Positions 30,096 through 38,848 are shown, numbered from the stretch's first letter. The stretch: 64,000 bases of DNA from Azorhizobium sp965227945 (GCA_965227945.1 CBDDGQ010000006.1:1798001-1862000), one strand, 5' to 3'. The notes: generated by a model from the letters alone, not told the origin. Numbers and translations: made by a program.

Positions 30096-31373
30096 TCAGG
30101 CGCCGGTCCAGCGCTTGAAGATGACGCAGGCATTCACGCCGCCGAAGCCGAAGCCGTTGGACAGCGCATAGTCCACCTGGGTGTGCCGTGCCTCCGGACC
30201 GATGAGGTCGAGGCCCGCCGCGGCCGGATCGGGCGTGGTGAGGTTGAGGGTGGGCGGCAGGACCCCGTCGCGCAGCGCCAGAATGGAGAAAGCCGCCTCC
30301 AGCGCCCCCGCCGCCCCGAGCAGATGGCCGGTGGCGGACTTGGTGGAGGAGATGGGCGGGCCGTTGTCGCCAAACACCGCGCGGATCGCCGCCAGTTCGC
30401 CCGTGTCGCCCACCGGCGTCGAGGTGGCGTGGGCATTGATATAGCCGATCTGGCCCGGCTCCAGCCCGGCCATGCCGAGGGCGGCGCGCATTGCCCGCTG
30501 GGCGCCTTCCCCATCCTCGGGCGCGGCGGTCATATGAAAGGCATCGGCGCTGGTGCCATAGCCGGCCAGTTCCGCGAGCGGCGTGGCGCCGCGCGCCAGG
30601 GCATGCTCCAGGGTCTCGATCACCAGAGCGGCGGCGCCTTCGCCCATGACGAAGCCGTCGCGGGCGGCATCGAACGGCCGGGAGGCGGCTTCCGGCGTGT
30701 CGTTGAAATTGGTGGACAAGGCGCGGGCGGCGGCGAACGAGCCGAGGCTCACCCGATCGATGCAGGCTTCCGCGCCGCCGCAGATCATCACGTCCGCCTC
30801 GCCGGAGCGGATCAGCCGCAGCCCGTCGCCGATGGCCTGGACGCTGGCGGCGCAGGCGGTGACCGGCGCGCCGAGCGGGCCCTTGAAGCCGTAGCGGATC
30901 GAGACCTGCCCGGCCGCCAGATTCACCAGGAAGGACGGGATCGTGAAGGGGGAGAGGCGCTTGGCGCCGCGCGCGTCCACCGTGCGCACCGCCTCGACGA
31001 TGCCGTGGAAGCCGCCGACGCCGGAGGCCATGATGGTGCCGGTGCGCTCCAGATCCGCCTCGTCCTGCGGCTGCCAGCCGGCCTGCTCCACCGCCTGGCG
31101 CGCCGCATCGAGCGCGAACAGGATGAAGCGGTCCATCTTCTTGCGGTCCTTGACCGGTACCGTCTCCAGGTCGAAGCCGTGCGGATCGTCCGCCTTGGCC
31201 GGGACCACGCCGGCCACCTTGGCCTCCACGTCCGGCACCATGGCGTCCGGCAGCCGGATCAGACCCGAGCGCCCGGCGATCAGGCGAGACCAGACGGGCT
31301 CCACACCGCACCCCAAAGGCGACACGAGGCCGAGGCCAGTGACCACGACCCGCTGCGAAAAGGCCTTTGACAT
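30096..31373 (-). CDS. fabF: Beta-ketoacyl-ACP synthase II
   Basis: This 425-residue condensing enzyme elongates acyl-ACP with malonyl-ACP. The catalytic triad is complete: Cys174 (TACAAS), His315 (NAHATSTP) and His350 with Lys345 (STKSATGH). The C-terminus has the NGFGFGGVNA glycine block. ATG 31373 has AAGGAT upstream; the longer frame to 31484 lacks a signal. No acyl carrier protein or other fab gene is adjacent, so this may be an additional KAS II rather than the primary one. Confidence 0.93.
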   Translation of the reverse strand: MSKAFSQRVVVTGLGLVSPLGCGVEPVWSRLIAGRSGLIRLPDAMVPDVEAKVAGVVPAKADDPHGFDLETVPVKDRKKMDRFILFALDAARQAVEQAGWQPQDEADLERTGTIMASGVGGFHGIVEAVRTVDARGAKRLSPFTIPSFLVNLAAGQVSIRYGFKGPLGAPVTACAASVQAIGDGLRLIRSGEADVMICGGAEACIDRVSLGSFAAARALSTNFNDTPEAASRPFDAARDGFVMGEGAAALVIETLEHALARGATPLAELAGYGTSADAFHMTAAPEDGEGAQRAMRAALGMAGLEPGQIGYINAHATSTPVGDTGELAAIRAVFGDNGPPISSTKSATGHLLGAAGALEAAFSILALRDGVLPPTLNLTTPDPAAAGLDLIGPEARHTQVDYALSNGFGFGGVNACVIFKRWTGA

Positions 31374-31741
31374 GAACGGAAGATCCTTGAACGAGGTCGG
31401 CGCCGCAGGCTGCCGAAGGGCAGGCCCGGCGTCGTCAGCCGGGGCGGGCGGTTGAGAGAAACACCGGAGGGACCCGGCAGGCAATGCGATGAACCGATCC
31501 TGTGGGCGGGCGGAACACGCGGAGGGTCAAGCGTGCGCCGCGGCCGGACGCTGCGGGGCCGTCCGGGTGCAGCGCTTGGACAGAGGCTAGTCTTGTCGCT
31601 ATCATCGAGCAAGTAACTCATTCCCCCGCGGTCCTGTGCGCGCGGGGCGGTGGGGGCTGTGGCGGAAAGGCCCGTGCAGCGCGTCCCGAGCGGGGCACGC
31701 GCGGCGGTCCCCAGCCCCCGGCCGCACTGGCGGAGATGTCC
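31374..31741. other. 368-base divergent intergenic region between fabF and maoC-like gene
   Basis: No gene is seen. It should contain promoters in both directions; a candidate for the plus direction is given separately at 31576-31605. The rest is GC-rich without clear repeats. Confidence 0.5.
31576..31605 (+). promoter_or_regulatory. Candidate sigma-70 promoter for the MaoC gene
   Basis: TTGGAC (31576-31581) and TATCAT (31600-31605) are spaced by 18 bases, about 135 bases before the predicted start codon. Confidence 0.45.
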
Positions 31742-32227
31742 ATGACGTCCGGTTCTGATACCCCATCGCCCCCTGCCACGCCCGCGCTCTATCTCGATGA
31801 TCTGTCGGTGGGCCAGCGTTTCCGCAGCGCCAGCCACGCTTTAGACGCGGCCCAGATCACCGAATTCGCGGGGGTTTTTGACCCCCAACCGTTTCACCTC
31901 GACCATGAGGCGGCGAAGGATACGCTGTTTGGGGGGCTTGCCGCCAGCGGTTGGCACACGGCGGCGGTGACCATGCGGCTGCTGGTGGGCGGCGGCGCCC
32001 CCATTGCCGGCGGCATCATCGGCTCCGGCGGCGAGATCACCTGGCCGCGGCCGACCCGGCCGGGGGATGTTCTCACCGTGGAGAGCGAGGTCATGGCGAT
32101 CACGCCGTCGCGCTCGCGACCCGATCGCGGCCGGGTGCTGATGCGCAGCGAAACCCGCAATCAGGCCGGAGACGTGGTGCAGGTGCTGGTGAGCAATCTG
32201 GTGGTGCCGCGCCGACCCCTGGCCTAG
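31742..32227 (+). CDS. MaoC family dehydratase
   Basis: The 161-residue protein has a hot-dog fold typical of R-specific enoyl-CoA hydratases. The catalytic Asp and His are in FAGVFDPQPFHLDHEAA, followed by the LFGGLAASGWHTAAVTMRLL block. WPRPTRPGDVLTVESEV is the third conserved segment. GGAG lies six bases before ATG 31742; ATG 31736 directly abuts it. The stop codon forms the first bases of a dispersed palindromic repeat. Confidence 0.88.
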   Translation: MTSGSDTPSPPATPALYLDDLSVGQRFRSASHALDAAQITEFAGVFDPQPFHLDHEAAKDTLFGGLAASGWHTAAVTMRLLVGGGAPIAGGIIGSGGEITWPRPTRPGDVLTVESEVMAITPSRSRPDRGRVLMRSETRNQAGDVVQVLVSNLVVPRRPLA

Positions 32228-32327
32228 AGCATTTCCCCGTTTCTTCGAATCGGTGAAAGTCTCTACCTCTCTGTTTTGTCGCGTTTTCTTCACGAGAGCC
32301 GGATCCACTTCGCTCCAAAACGCTCTA
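32225..32327. repeat. Dispersed palindromic repeat (Hyphomicrobiales type)
   Basis: The element starts TAGAGCATTT and ends with the complementary AACGCTCTA. The interior holds the segments GAAGTGGATCC and GTGAAGAAAACGCG when read on the minus strand. I recognise this as the intergenic repeat seen many times in rhizobial and Xanthobacteraceae genomes. It begins within the maoC stop codon. Confidence 0.7.
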
Positions 32328-32364
32328 AGGGCGGTGCCCCGCCGGCCGGAGCCGGCGGGGGGTC

Positions 32365-33000
32365 TCAGAGGCTCGCCAACCAGCCCTGGGCGACGGTGAG
32401 GTCGGCCTGGGACAGGCCGTGGCCCACGGGCAGCACCTGATGGCGCAACCGCGCGCCCTGCTGGGTGAACTGGCGGGCCAGCCGGGCGGCGTTGTCCGCC
32501 GGCACGATGGGATCCACCGCCCCCGACAGCATCAGGATCGGCTTGCCGGTGAGGTCGCTCATCGGCGGGTCCGCCAGAGGCACCATGGCGCGGAGCAGAA
32601 TGGCACCGGCCAAGGCGTCCGGGTCGAGGCTCAGCACCGCCGCGGCGATATTGGCCCCGTTGGAGAAGCCCAGCGCGATGGGCGCCGGCAGGTCATAGGC
32701 GGCCCGCGCCTCGGCGATGAAGGCGGCGAGGTCCCCGGCGCGGCGACGCACATCGGCTTCATCGAACACGCCTTCGGCGAGGCGGCGGAAGAAGCGCGGC
32801 ATGCCGCCTTCCAGCACCGGCCCGCGGGGCGAGAGCAGCGCGGCGCCAGGAGCGAGGGCGCGGCCGAGGGGCAAGAGGTCATCCTCGTCGCCGCCGGTGC
32901 CGTGCAACAGGAGCAAAGGCGGCAGTCCTGGCGTGCGGGCCGGCTCGAAGCGATGGATGAAGGACAGGGATGCGGTGGAATGGGGTGACAACGTGGTCAT
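32365..33000 (-). CDS. Alpha/beta hydrolase, carboxylesterase (MhqD/YpfH-like)
   Basis: The 211-residue serine hydrolase has an oxyanion-hole motif LLHGTGGDEDDLLPL, nucleophile Ser113 (GFSNGAN), Asp163 (GAVDPIVP) and His194 (VGHGLS). PRGPVLEGGMPRFFRR is typical of the phospholipase/carboxylesterase branch that includes Bacillus MhqD. GGAGG precedes the ATG. The ring-cleaving dioxygenase gene lies 75 bases upstream on the same strand, as in mhq operons, and the two are likely co-transcribed. Confidence 0.9.
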   Translation of the reverse strand: MTTLSPHSTASLSFIHRFEPARTPGLPPLLLLHGTGGDEDDLLPLGRALAPGAALLSPRGPVLEGGMPRFFRRLAEGVFDEADVRRRAGDLAAFIAEARAAYDLPAPIALGFSNGANIAAAVLSLDPDALAGAILLRAMVPLADPPMSDLTGKPILMLSGAVDPIVPADNAARLARQFTQQGARLRHQVLPVGHGLSQADLTVAQGWLASL

Positions 33001-33075
33001 GGCAACCTCCGGTGAGGTTGGAGGAATAGGGGTCGGGGCGGCCCGCCGGCCGCAAAGGGCAGGGCGGGCCGGCGG

Positions 33076-34023
33076 TCAGACGAGGACGGGCAGCACCTCT
33101 TCGATGGCGGTGCGGCGCGGCTCCAGGAAGGACGGCAGCTTCAGCGCGGCGCCGAGGCTGGCCACCGGCTCGTCGGCGGCAAAGCCGGGGACGTCGGTGG
33201 CGATCTCGAACAGGATGTGGCCGGGCTCGCGGAAGTAGATGGAGCGGAAGTAGTTCCGATCCTTCTGCTCGGTGGGCGCCAGGCCGTGGTTCTCGATCAG
33301 CTTGCGGGCCATCTCCATCTCTTCCGCGTCGTCCTTGGCGCGGAAGGCGATGTGATGCACCGAGCCGCCGCCCATGCGGGCGGGCAGGAAGCCGCCGGCG
33401 CCGCGCAGGTCGACAATGCCGCCGATCTGCGTCGCTCCCGCCCGGTAGCGCACCAGATCACCCTCGCGGGCGACTTCCGTGAAGCCGAGCACGTCGGTGA
33501 GGATGGCGCCGGTGGGGGCGGTGTCGGCCACCAGCAGGCTGGCGGAGTGGAAGCCGCGGATGGCGTAGTCGGCGGGCACGGTGCCGGCGGTCCAGGCAGG
33601 CTCGCTCTCGATGCCCGGCACGCCCACCAAAGCGAGGCGCATGCCGTCCACGTCTGTGAAGGGGATCACCTTCTCACCGAAGCGCTCGATCGGGGCCTGA
33701 TGGGCGACGCCGTTTTCGACCAGGCGGTGCAGCCAATAGCCCAGCGCCCCTTCCGGCACCCGGAACACGCTCTCCTGCGTCTCGCCCACGCCCAGCCGGC
33801 CGGGTGCCACATGGGCCCAGGGGAAGAAGGTGAGGATGGTGCCGGGCTGGCCGGTCTCGTCGCCGAAATAGAAATGATAGGTGCCCGGGTCGTCGAAATT
33901 GACCGTCTTCTTCACCAGGCGCAGCCCGAGGACGCGGGTGTAGAAGTCCAGATTGCGCTGGGCGGGCCCGGCGATGGCGGTGATGTGGTGGATGCCGTGG
34001 GCGGTGGAGGTTGCGGTGGTCAT
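33076..34023 (-). CDS. Ring-cleaving dioxygenase, VOC family (MhqO-like)
   Basis: The 315-residue protein has two vicinal-oxygen-chelate domains (about 8-140 and 155-290). Probable metal ligands are the His of GIHHITA, the His of SVHHIAF and the Glu of ILFEIAT. LGLRLVKKTVNFDDPGTYHFYFGDETGQPGT is the typical start of MhqO/MhqA hydroquinone dioxygenases. GGAG precedes the start. It is divergent from a DoxX gene across a 228-base control region. Confidence 0.92.
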   Translation of the reverse strand: MTTATSTAHGIHHITAIAGPAQRNLDFYTRVLGLRLVKKTVNFDDPGTYHFYFGDETGQPGTILTFFPWAHVAPGRLGVGETQESVFRVPEGALGYWLHRLVENGVAHQAPIERFGEKVIPFTDVDGMRLALVGVPGIESEPAWTAGTVPADYAIRGFHSASLLVADTAPTGAILTDVLGFTEVAREGDLVRYRAGATQIGGIVDLRGAGGFLPARMGGGSVHHIAFRAKDDAEEMEMARKLIENHGLAPTEQKDRNYFRSIYFREPGHILFEIATDVPGFAADEPVASLGAALKLPSFLEPRRTAIEEVLPVLV

Positions 34024-34101
34024 GTCATGAACTCCGGTGGATCAGGTGGGGCCGGTCGGCGCCCTTGACCCCAGAGTTAGGCGCGCCGCGCCGCAGTGCC
34101 A

Positions 34102-34152
34102 GCAATTTCGATTGCGCTGGTGCAATACCGTTCGTGCATTCTTCGAAATTGC
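34102..34152. promoter_or_regulatory. Inverted-repeat operator between mhqO-like and doxX genes
   Basis: GCAATTTCG (34102-34110) and its exact complement CGAAATTGC (34144-34152) are 33 bases apart. Two TGCA boxes (34121-34124 and 34135-34138) lie inside. The layout suits a LysR-type regulator, such as the one encoded at 34786. Confidence 0.5.
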
Positions 34153-34251
34153 GTTGCGATCATGAAAGATGGACAGTCCGGCTCAAGTTGAAACGCACCG
34201 CATCCGATCGGGAGCGGTGCCATTCACACCCTTGAACGACAGGAGACTTCC

Positions 34252-34689
34252 ATGATCGACACCCGCACCTCTCCCTATGGCGCCGCCCTGCTTCGGGTGG
34301 CCCTGGGCCTCATGTTCATCGCCCATGCGTATCTGAAGTTCGCCGTGTTCACCGTGCCCGGCTTTGAGGGCTACCTCACCCAGGTGGGCCTGCCCACGGC
34401 CCTGGCCTGGCCGATCATCCTGGGTGAGTTTATCGGCGGCGTCGCCATCCTGGTGGGGTTCTACGGCCGGGTGTTCGCTCTGGCTCTGGTGCCGCTGCTG
34501 CTGGGCGCGCTGTCGGTGCATGCGCCCAATGGCTGGGTGTTCAACGTGGCCGGCGGCGGCTGGGAATATCCCGCCTTCCTGGTGGTGGGCGCGCTCTCGG
34601 TGGGCCTGCTGGGCGACGGCGCCTTCGCGCTGAAGTCCGTGACCCTGGCGCAACTGGCGCCGGCCAAGCGGACCACCCGCACCGCCTGA
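34252..34689 (+). CDS. DoxX family membrane protein (MhqP-like)
   Basis: The 145-residue protein has four membrane helices and the DoxX pattern ALLRVALGLMFIAHAYLKFA at the start, with LAWPIILGEFIGGVAILVGFYGR in the second helix region. AGGAG precedes the ATG. DoxX proteins such as Bacillus MhqP accompany quinone and thiol stress genes. Here it is divergent from the ring-cleaving dioxygenase and is followed by a LysR regulator. Confidence 0.9.
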   Translation: MIDTRTSPYGAALLRVALGLMFIAHAYLKFAVFTVPGFEGYLTQVGLPTALAWPIILGEFIGGVAILVGFYGRVFALALVPLLLGALSVHAPNGWVFNVAGGGWEYPAFLVVGALSVGLLGDGAFALKSVTLAQLAPAKRTTRTA

Positions 34690-34785
34690 TCCGTTCCAGA
34701 TATGCTAGAGGCGGCCGCGCAGGGTTCTGCGCGGCCGTTTTCGCATGGGCGGTCGGCCGTGGCACCGCGCCGGGAGGAGGGACCG

Positions 34786-35751
34786 ATGGGAGAGCCGTTC
34801 AAGAATCTCGCGTGGGACGACTTCCGGCTCATCAAGGCGGTGGCCGAGGCCCGCGGCCTACCGGCGGCGGCGGCGCAGATCGGCGTCAACCATTCCACCG
34901 TGTTCCGGCGGCTGCGGCAGATCGAGGAGGCGCTGGGGGTGCAATTGTTCCTGCGCCATCGTTCCGGCTATGCCCTGACCCCGGCCGGGGAAGAGGTGGT
35001 GGCGCTGGCCGAGCGGGTGGATGCGGACATCACCTCGGTGACCCGCAAGATCGCCGGCCGGGAACTGGCCCCGGCGGGCGATTTGCGGGTGACCACCAAC
35101 GATTCCCTGCTGGTGCATCTCTTGATGCCGCTGCTGGCCCGGTTCCGCCAGGCGTGCCCCAGCGTGCGGCTGGAAATGGTGCTGGGCAACCAGGCGCTCA
35201 ATCTGTCCAAGCGGGATGCGGACGTGGCCATCCGCGCCACCGACACCCCGCCGGACAATCTGGTGGGCCGCCGCGTCGCCCGCATCGGTTGGGCGCTTTA
35301 TGGGGCGGCGGCGGATTTTCCCGACCCCGCCGCCCTTCCCGGCCTGGACGTGGCGGCGCACGATTGGATCTCGCTGAGCGAGAGCTTCGGCGGGCTGCGG
35401 GTGGTCAAGGACATGCAGGCCCGCATCGCCCCCGAGCGCGTGGTCTACAAGGTCAATACGGTGCTGGGGCTGGCGGAAGCGGTGGAGGTGGGGCTGGGCA
35501 TCGGCTATGTGCCCTGCTTCATCGCCGATGCGCGCCCGTCCCTGGTGCGTCTGGCCCCGCCGGAGCCGTCCTATGCCGCGGACCTGTGGCTGCTGACCCA
35601 TCCCGATCTGCGCCACGCGGCGCGGGTGCGGGTGTTCCTAGATTTCATGGCGAGCGAGATCGCCCGGCACCGCGCCTTCCTCGAAGGCGTGCGGGAGGCC
35701 GCCGCTCCGGCGGATCCCGCCGGCGCCGAGGGGATGACGCCGGCCGGCTGA
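34786..35751 (+). CDS. LysR family transcriptional regulator
   Basis: The 321-residue protein has an N-terminal winged helix-turn-helix (about 8-65: LPAAAAQIGVNHSTVFRRLRQIEEALGVQLF) and a periplasmic-binding-like effector domain (about 95-300). GGAGG lies six bases before ATG 34786. It is 96 bases downstream of doxX and probably controls the dioxygenase, esterase and DoxX genes. In Bacillus the analogous set is governed by a MarR protein instead. Confidence 0.9.
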   Translation: MGEPFKNLAWDDFRLIKAVAEARGLPAAAAQIGVNHSTVFRRLRQIEEALGVQLFLRHRSGYALTPAGEEVVALAERVDADITSVTRKIAGRELAPAGDLRVTTNDSLLVHLLMPLLARFRQACPSVRLEMVLGNQALNLSKRDADVAIRATDTPPDNLVGRRVARIGWALYGAAADFPDPAALPGLDVAAHDWISLSESFGGLRVVKDMQARIAPERVVYKVNTVLGLAEAVEVGLGIGYVPCFIADARPSLVRLAPPEPSYAADLWLLTHPDLRHAARVRVFLDFMASEIARHRAFLEGVREAAAPADPAGAEGMTPAG

Positions 35752-35951
35752 GGGCGACGGCGGGGTGAAGGCTCCTGCACTAATACTCGCGCGCGCACGC
35801 GAGGCGGTGGGGCGAGACGTGCAACGCCGGACCGCACGGCCCCGGTCACGATATCGGCATCGTGCGTAACGGCGGGCCGCAGCCGGACGTATCTTGGGGG
35901 AACGCGGCATCGGCCCCGCCGCCCTGCACCCCCTGCGGAAGGAAACCAGGC

Positions 35952-36677
35952 ATGAGCCCCATCGCATCCCGTCGTCCGCTGCTGCCCCGCCGTCGATTTC
36001 TGATCCTGCCGGCCCTAGCCCTGCTGCTGGCTGCCCCTCTGGGGGCGGGCGCGCTGGCGGCCGAGGTGGCGACCCTGGTGCCGGCCCCCGCCCGCACGGC
36101 GCCGGAAGAGGGCGCGCAGAGCACCTTGGTGGTGGCCGGCGGATGCTTCTGGGGCGTGCAGGCGGTCTATCAGCATGTGAAGGGCGTCACCTCCGCCGTG
36201 TCCGGCTATGCCGGCGGCGCCAAGGGAACCGCGGACTATGACAAGGTGAGCACCGGCACCACCGGCCATGCGGAGGCGGTGCGCATCACCTACGACCCCA
36301 AGGTGGTGAGCGCGGGCGAACTGCTGCGCATCTTCTTCTCGGTGGTGCATGACCCGACCCAGAAGAACCGCCAGGGCCCGGACGTCGGCACGCAATATCG
36401 CTCCACCGTGTTCGTGGCCGATCCGGCGCAGCGGGCGCTGGTGGCGGACTATGTGGCGCAGCTGGGCGCCAGCAAGGTCTTCCCCCGCCCCATCGCCACC
36501 ACCATCGAGCCGCTGACCGAATTCTATCCGGCGGAGGCCTATCACCAGGACTATCTGGTGCGCCATCCCGAGAGCTTCTACATCGTGGTCAACGATCTGC
36601 CGAAGGTGGAAGCCTTGAAGCGGCTGTTTCCGGCGGATTATCGCGAGACCCCGCAACTGGTGGGCGCGCGCTCCTGA
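35952..36677 (+). CDS. msrA: Exported peptide methionine-S-sulfoxide reductase MsrA
   Basis: The 241-residue protein repairs oxidised methionine. The N-terminus has Arg-Arg-Arg and a hydrophobic stretch (about 14-37, LPRRRFLILPALALLLAAP), indicating export, possibly by the Tat route. The MsrA domain starts STLVVAGGCFWGVQAVYQ with catalytic Cys65. No other Cys exists in the mature protein, so regeneration cannot use an internal resolving Cys. HDPTQKNRQGPDVGTQYRSTVF and YHQDYL are further family blocks. ATG 35952 follows AAGGAAACCAGG. Confidence 0.93.
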   Translation: MSPIASRRPLLPRRRFLILPALALLLAAPLGAGALAAEVATLVPAPARTAPEEGAQSTLVVAGGCFWGVQAVYQHVKGVTSAVSGYAGGAKGTADYDKVSTGTTGHAEAVRITYDPKVVSAGELLRIFFSVVHDPTQKNRQGPDVGTQYRSTVFVADPAQRALVADYVAQLGASKVFPRPIATTIEPLTEFYPAEAYHQDYLVRHPESFYIVVNDLPKVEALKRLFPADYRETPQLVGARS

Positions 36678-36728
36678 GCGGCCAACCTGAGCGGCCAAGG
36701 GGTGGCCTGCCGCCCGATCGGCCCTGAA

Positions 36729-36753
36729 GCGGCCCGGCCTTGCGCCGGGCCGC
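36729..36753. terminator. GC-rich hairpin between convergent msrA and GST genes
   Basis: GCGGCCCGGC (36729-36738) pairs perfectly with GCCGGGCCGC (36744-36753) over a five-base loop. No poly-T follows, so its strength is uncertain. Confidence 0.45.
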
Positions 36754-36759
36754 CGGGGA

Positions 36760-37461
36760 TCAGGCCTTCAGGCTGGCGGCCGTCTGGCCGAACAGAATGG
36801 AGCGGCTCTGCTCGTTCACCGAAGGCACATTGCTGATGGCGGCGCCCTTCTCATAGGCGCGCACCGTGGACGGGCGGGCCCGGATGGCGGTGAACCAGCG
36901 CTGCAGGTTGGGGAAGTCCTCGAGTTTCTGCTGCTGGCGCTCGTGCGGCACGATCCAGGGATAGGCGGCCATGTCGGCGATGGAATAATCCGTGCCGCCG
37001 ATGAAATCGCGTCCCTCCAGCCGCCGATCCAGCACGCCATAGAGCCGGTTGGTCTCGTTGACATAGCGGGTGATGGCGTAGGGAATCTTCTCCGGAGCGT
37101 ATTGGGAGAAGTGATGGTTCTGCCCGGCCATGGGCCCGAGGCCCCCCATCTGCCAGAACAGCCATTCCAGCACGGTGTAGCGGCCGCGCACGTCGGCGGG
37201 CAGGAACTGGCCGGTCTTCTCCGCCAGATAGAGCAGGATGGCGCCCGATTCGAACACCGAGATCGGCGCCCCGCCGCCCGGCGGATCGTGGTCCACGATG
37301 GCCGGCATGCGGTTGTTCGGGGCGATCTTCAGGAAGTCCGGCTTGAACTGCTCGCCGGCGCCGATGTTCACCGGCTTGATCTCATAGGGCAGCCCGGCCT
37401 CTTCCAGGAACAGCGTGATCTTGTGGCCGTTGGGCGTGGGCCAGTAATGGAGGTCGATCAT
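36760..37461 (-). CDS. Glutathione S-transferase family protein (YfcG-like)
   Basis: The 233-residue protein has a thioredoxin-like N-terminal domain (about 1-85: IDLHYWPTPNGHKITLFLEEAGLPYEI, and ESGAILLYLAEKTG for glutathione binding) and an all-helical C-terminal domain. The TPNGHK start resembles disulfide-bond oxidoreductases of the YfcG/YghU group. GGAG precedes ATG 37461. The sequence WQMGGLGPMAGQNHHF is typical of the group. It converges on msrA; both act in thiol or oxidative defence. Confidence 0.9.
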   Translation of the reverse strand: MIDLHYWPTPNGHKITLFLEEAGLPYEIKPVNIGAGEQFKPDFLKIAPNNRMPAIVDHDPPGGGAPISVFESGAILLYLAEKTGQFLPADVRGRYTVLEWLFWQMGGLGPMAGQNHHFSQYAPEKIPYAITRYVNETNRLYGVLDRRLEGRDFIGGTDYSIADMAAYPWIVPHERQQQKLEDFPNLQRWFTAIRARPSTVRAYEKGAAISNVPSVNEQSRSILFGQTAASLKA

Positions 37462-37682
37462 GGTCCGTCTCCTTGACCGCGCCGGCCTCGGGGGCCGGGC
37501 GGGGCGCGGTCTCGCGCCGCGAAAGTGGCGGCAGATTGGCCCATCCCGGCGATGGGGGGAACTCCCCACCCCAAGGCACACGAATTCGTGTGCGCGCCTT
37601 GACGGGCGGGCGTCACCCCGCCCACAGACAGGCGTGCGCGCATCCGCGCGCTGCCTCTTTTCACCTCCTGCCGTTGAAGCCC

Positions 37683-38156
37683 ATGTCCAAGACCACCCGC
37701 GCCACCCAGGCCCTGCAGGCCGCCGGCATCGCCTTCCGCACGGTGACCTATGACTATGATCCCTCGGCGGAGCGGATCGGCCTCCAGGCGGCGGAAGCCA
37801 TCGGCGCCGCGCCGCACCGGGTGCTCAAAACGCTGATGGCGCTGGTGGATGGCAAGCCGGTGTGCGTGGTGGTGCCGTCCGACCGCGAAGTGAGCATGAA
37901 GAAGCTGGCGGCGGTGTTCGGCGGCAAGGCGGCGCAGATGATGCGCCCGGCCGAGGCGGAGCGCCTCACCGGCTATGTGGTGGGCGGCATCAGCCCGTTC
38001 GGCCAGAAGCGCAATGTGCCCACCGCCATGGAGGAGACCGCGCTGACCGAAGAGACGGTCTTTCTCAATGGCGGCCAGCGGGGATTACAGGTGGAAGTGA
38101 ACCCGGTGGCCGCCTGCGCGGCGCTGAAGGCGACGGCGGCGGCTTTGGTGGCCTGA
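37683..38156 (+). CDS. ybaK: Cys-tRNA(Pro)/Cys-tRNA(Cys) deacylase YbaK
   Basis: The 157-residue YbaK/EbsC protein hydrolyses Cys-tRNA(Pro), a mischarging product of prolyl-tRNA synthetase. Features are HRVLKTLMALVDGKPVCVVVPSDREVSMKKLA, with the catalytic Lys of VLKTL, and GYVVGGISPFGQKR. Length is normal. The ribosome site is weak. The TetR gene converges on it. Confidence 0.93.
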   Translation: MSKTTRATQALQAAGIAFRTVTYDYDPSAERIGLQAAEAIGAAPHRVLKTLMALVDGKPVCVVVPSDREVSMKKLAAVFGGKAAQMMRPAEAERLTGYVVGGISPFGQKRNVPTAMEETALTEETVFLNGGQRGLQVEVNPVAACAALKATAAALVA

Positions 38157-38180
38157 GCCGGGGCCCGTTTCTGATGGGTG

Positions 38181-38795
38181 TCAGGCGGTGGGGACCGCTG
38201 GCGTCGGGGTGGCATCCAGATCGGTCAGGGCAAGGAGATCGGTGCGCACCGATTCCAGCAGCGTCTCGGCCGCCTGGGGGTCGGACCCGGCCACGGCGCG
38301 GGCCAGGCTCAGCGCCCCCACCATGGCGCACAGCAGCGTAGTCGCCCGACGGCGCCGCGCCGCCGCCGCGGCGTCCGCCGGCAACAGGGCCGCCATGGCC
38401 TCGGTATAGGCCGCAACCCCTTCGGCAAAGCGGGCCTGCACGGTCTCGTCCTGGCGGATGATGTCGCTGGAGAAGGCGGCCATGGGGCAGCGCGGCGCCG
38501 GCCCGCCCACATGGGCGGGCGACAGATACGCAGCCAGATGCGCCTTGAGCCCATCGGTGGCGGCGGCGCGCGCCGCCATGCGCTCCAGGCTGTCGGCGAA
38601 GGAGGCGGCGCATGCTTCCGCCGCCAAGGCATCCTTGGAGGCGAAATGGCCGTAGAAGCCGCCGTGGGTGAGGCCGGCCTCCCGGGTGATCTCGGCAATG
38701 CCCACCCCGTCGAACCCCTTGGCGCGAAACAGGCGCTCCGCTGCCGCCACGATGGCGGCCCGGTTCTGCGTCGCCTTCTCGCGGGTCACTTTCAT
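38181..38795 (-). CDS. TetR family transcriptional regulator
   Basis: The 204-residue protein has a TetR helix-turn-helix (about 10-55: IVAAAERLFRAKGFDGVGIAEITREAGLTHGGFYGHFASKDAL) and a helical ligand domain of the AcrR/NemR-like type (CPMAAFSSDI). It is divergent from an MFS transporter and probably represses it through the palindromes at 38864-38904. Confidence 0.92.
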   Translation of the reverse strand: MKVTREKATQNRAAIVAAAERLFRAKGFDGVGIAEITREAGLTHGGFYGHFASKDALAAEACAASFADSLERMAARAAATDGLKAHLAAYLSPAHVGGPAPRCPMAAFSSDIIRQDETVQARFAEGVAAYTEAMAALLPADAAAAARRRRATTLLCAMVGALSLARAVAGSDPQAAETLLESVRTDLLALTDLDATPTPAVPTA

Positions 38796-38848
38796 CTGGG
38801 TCTCCGTTTCACCTGGGTCTCAGTGCGCCGGAGGCGCGCTCCCGTCGC

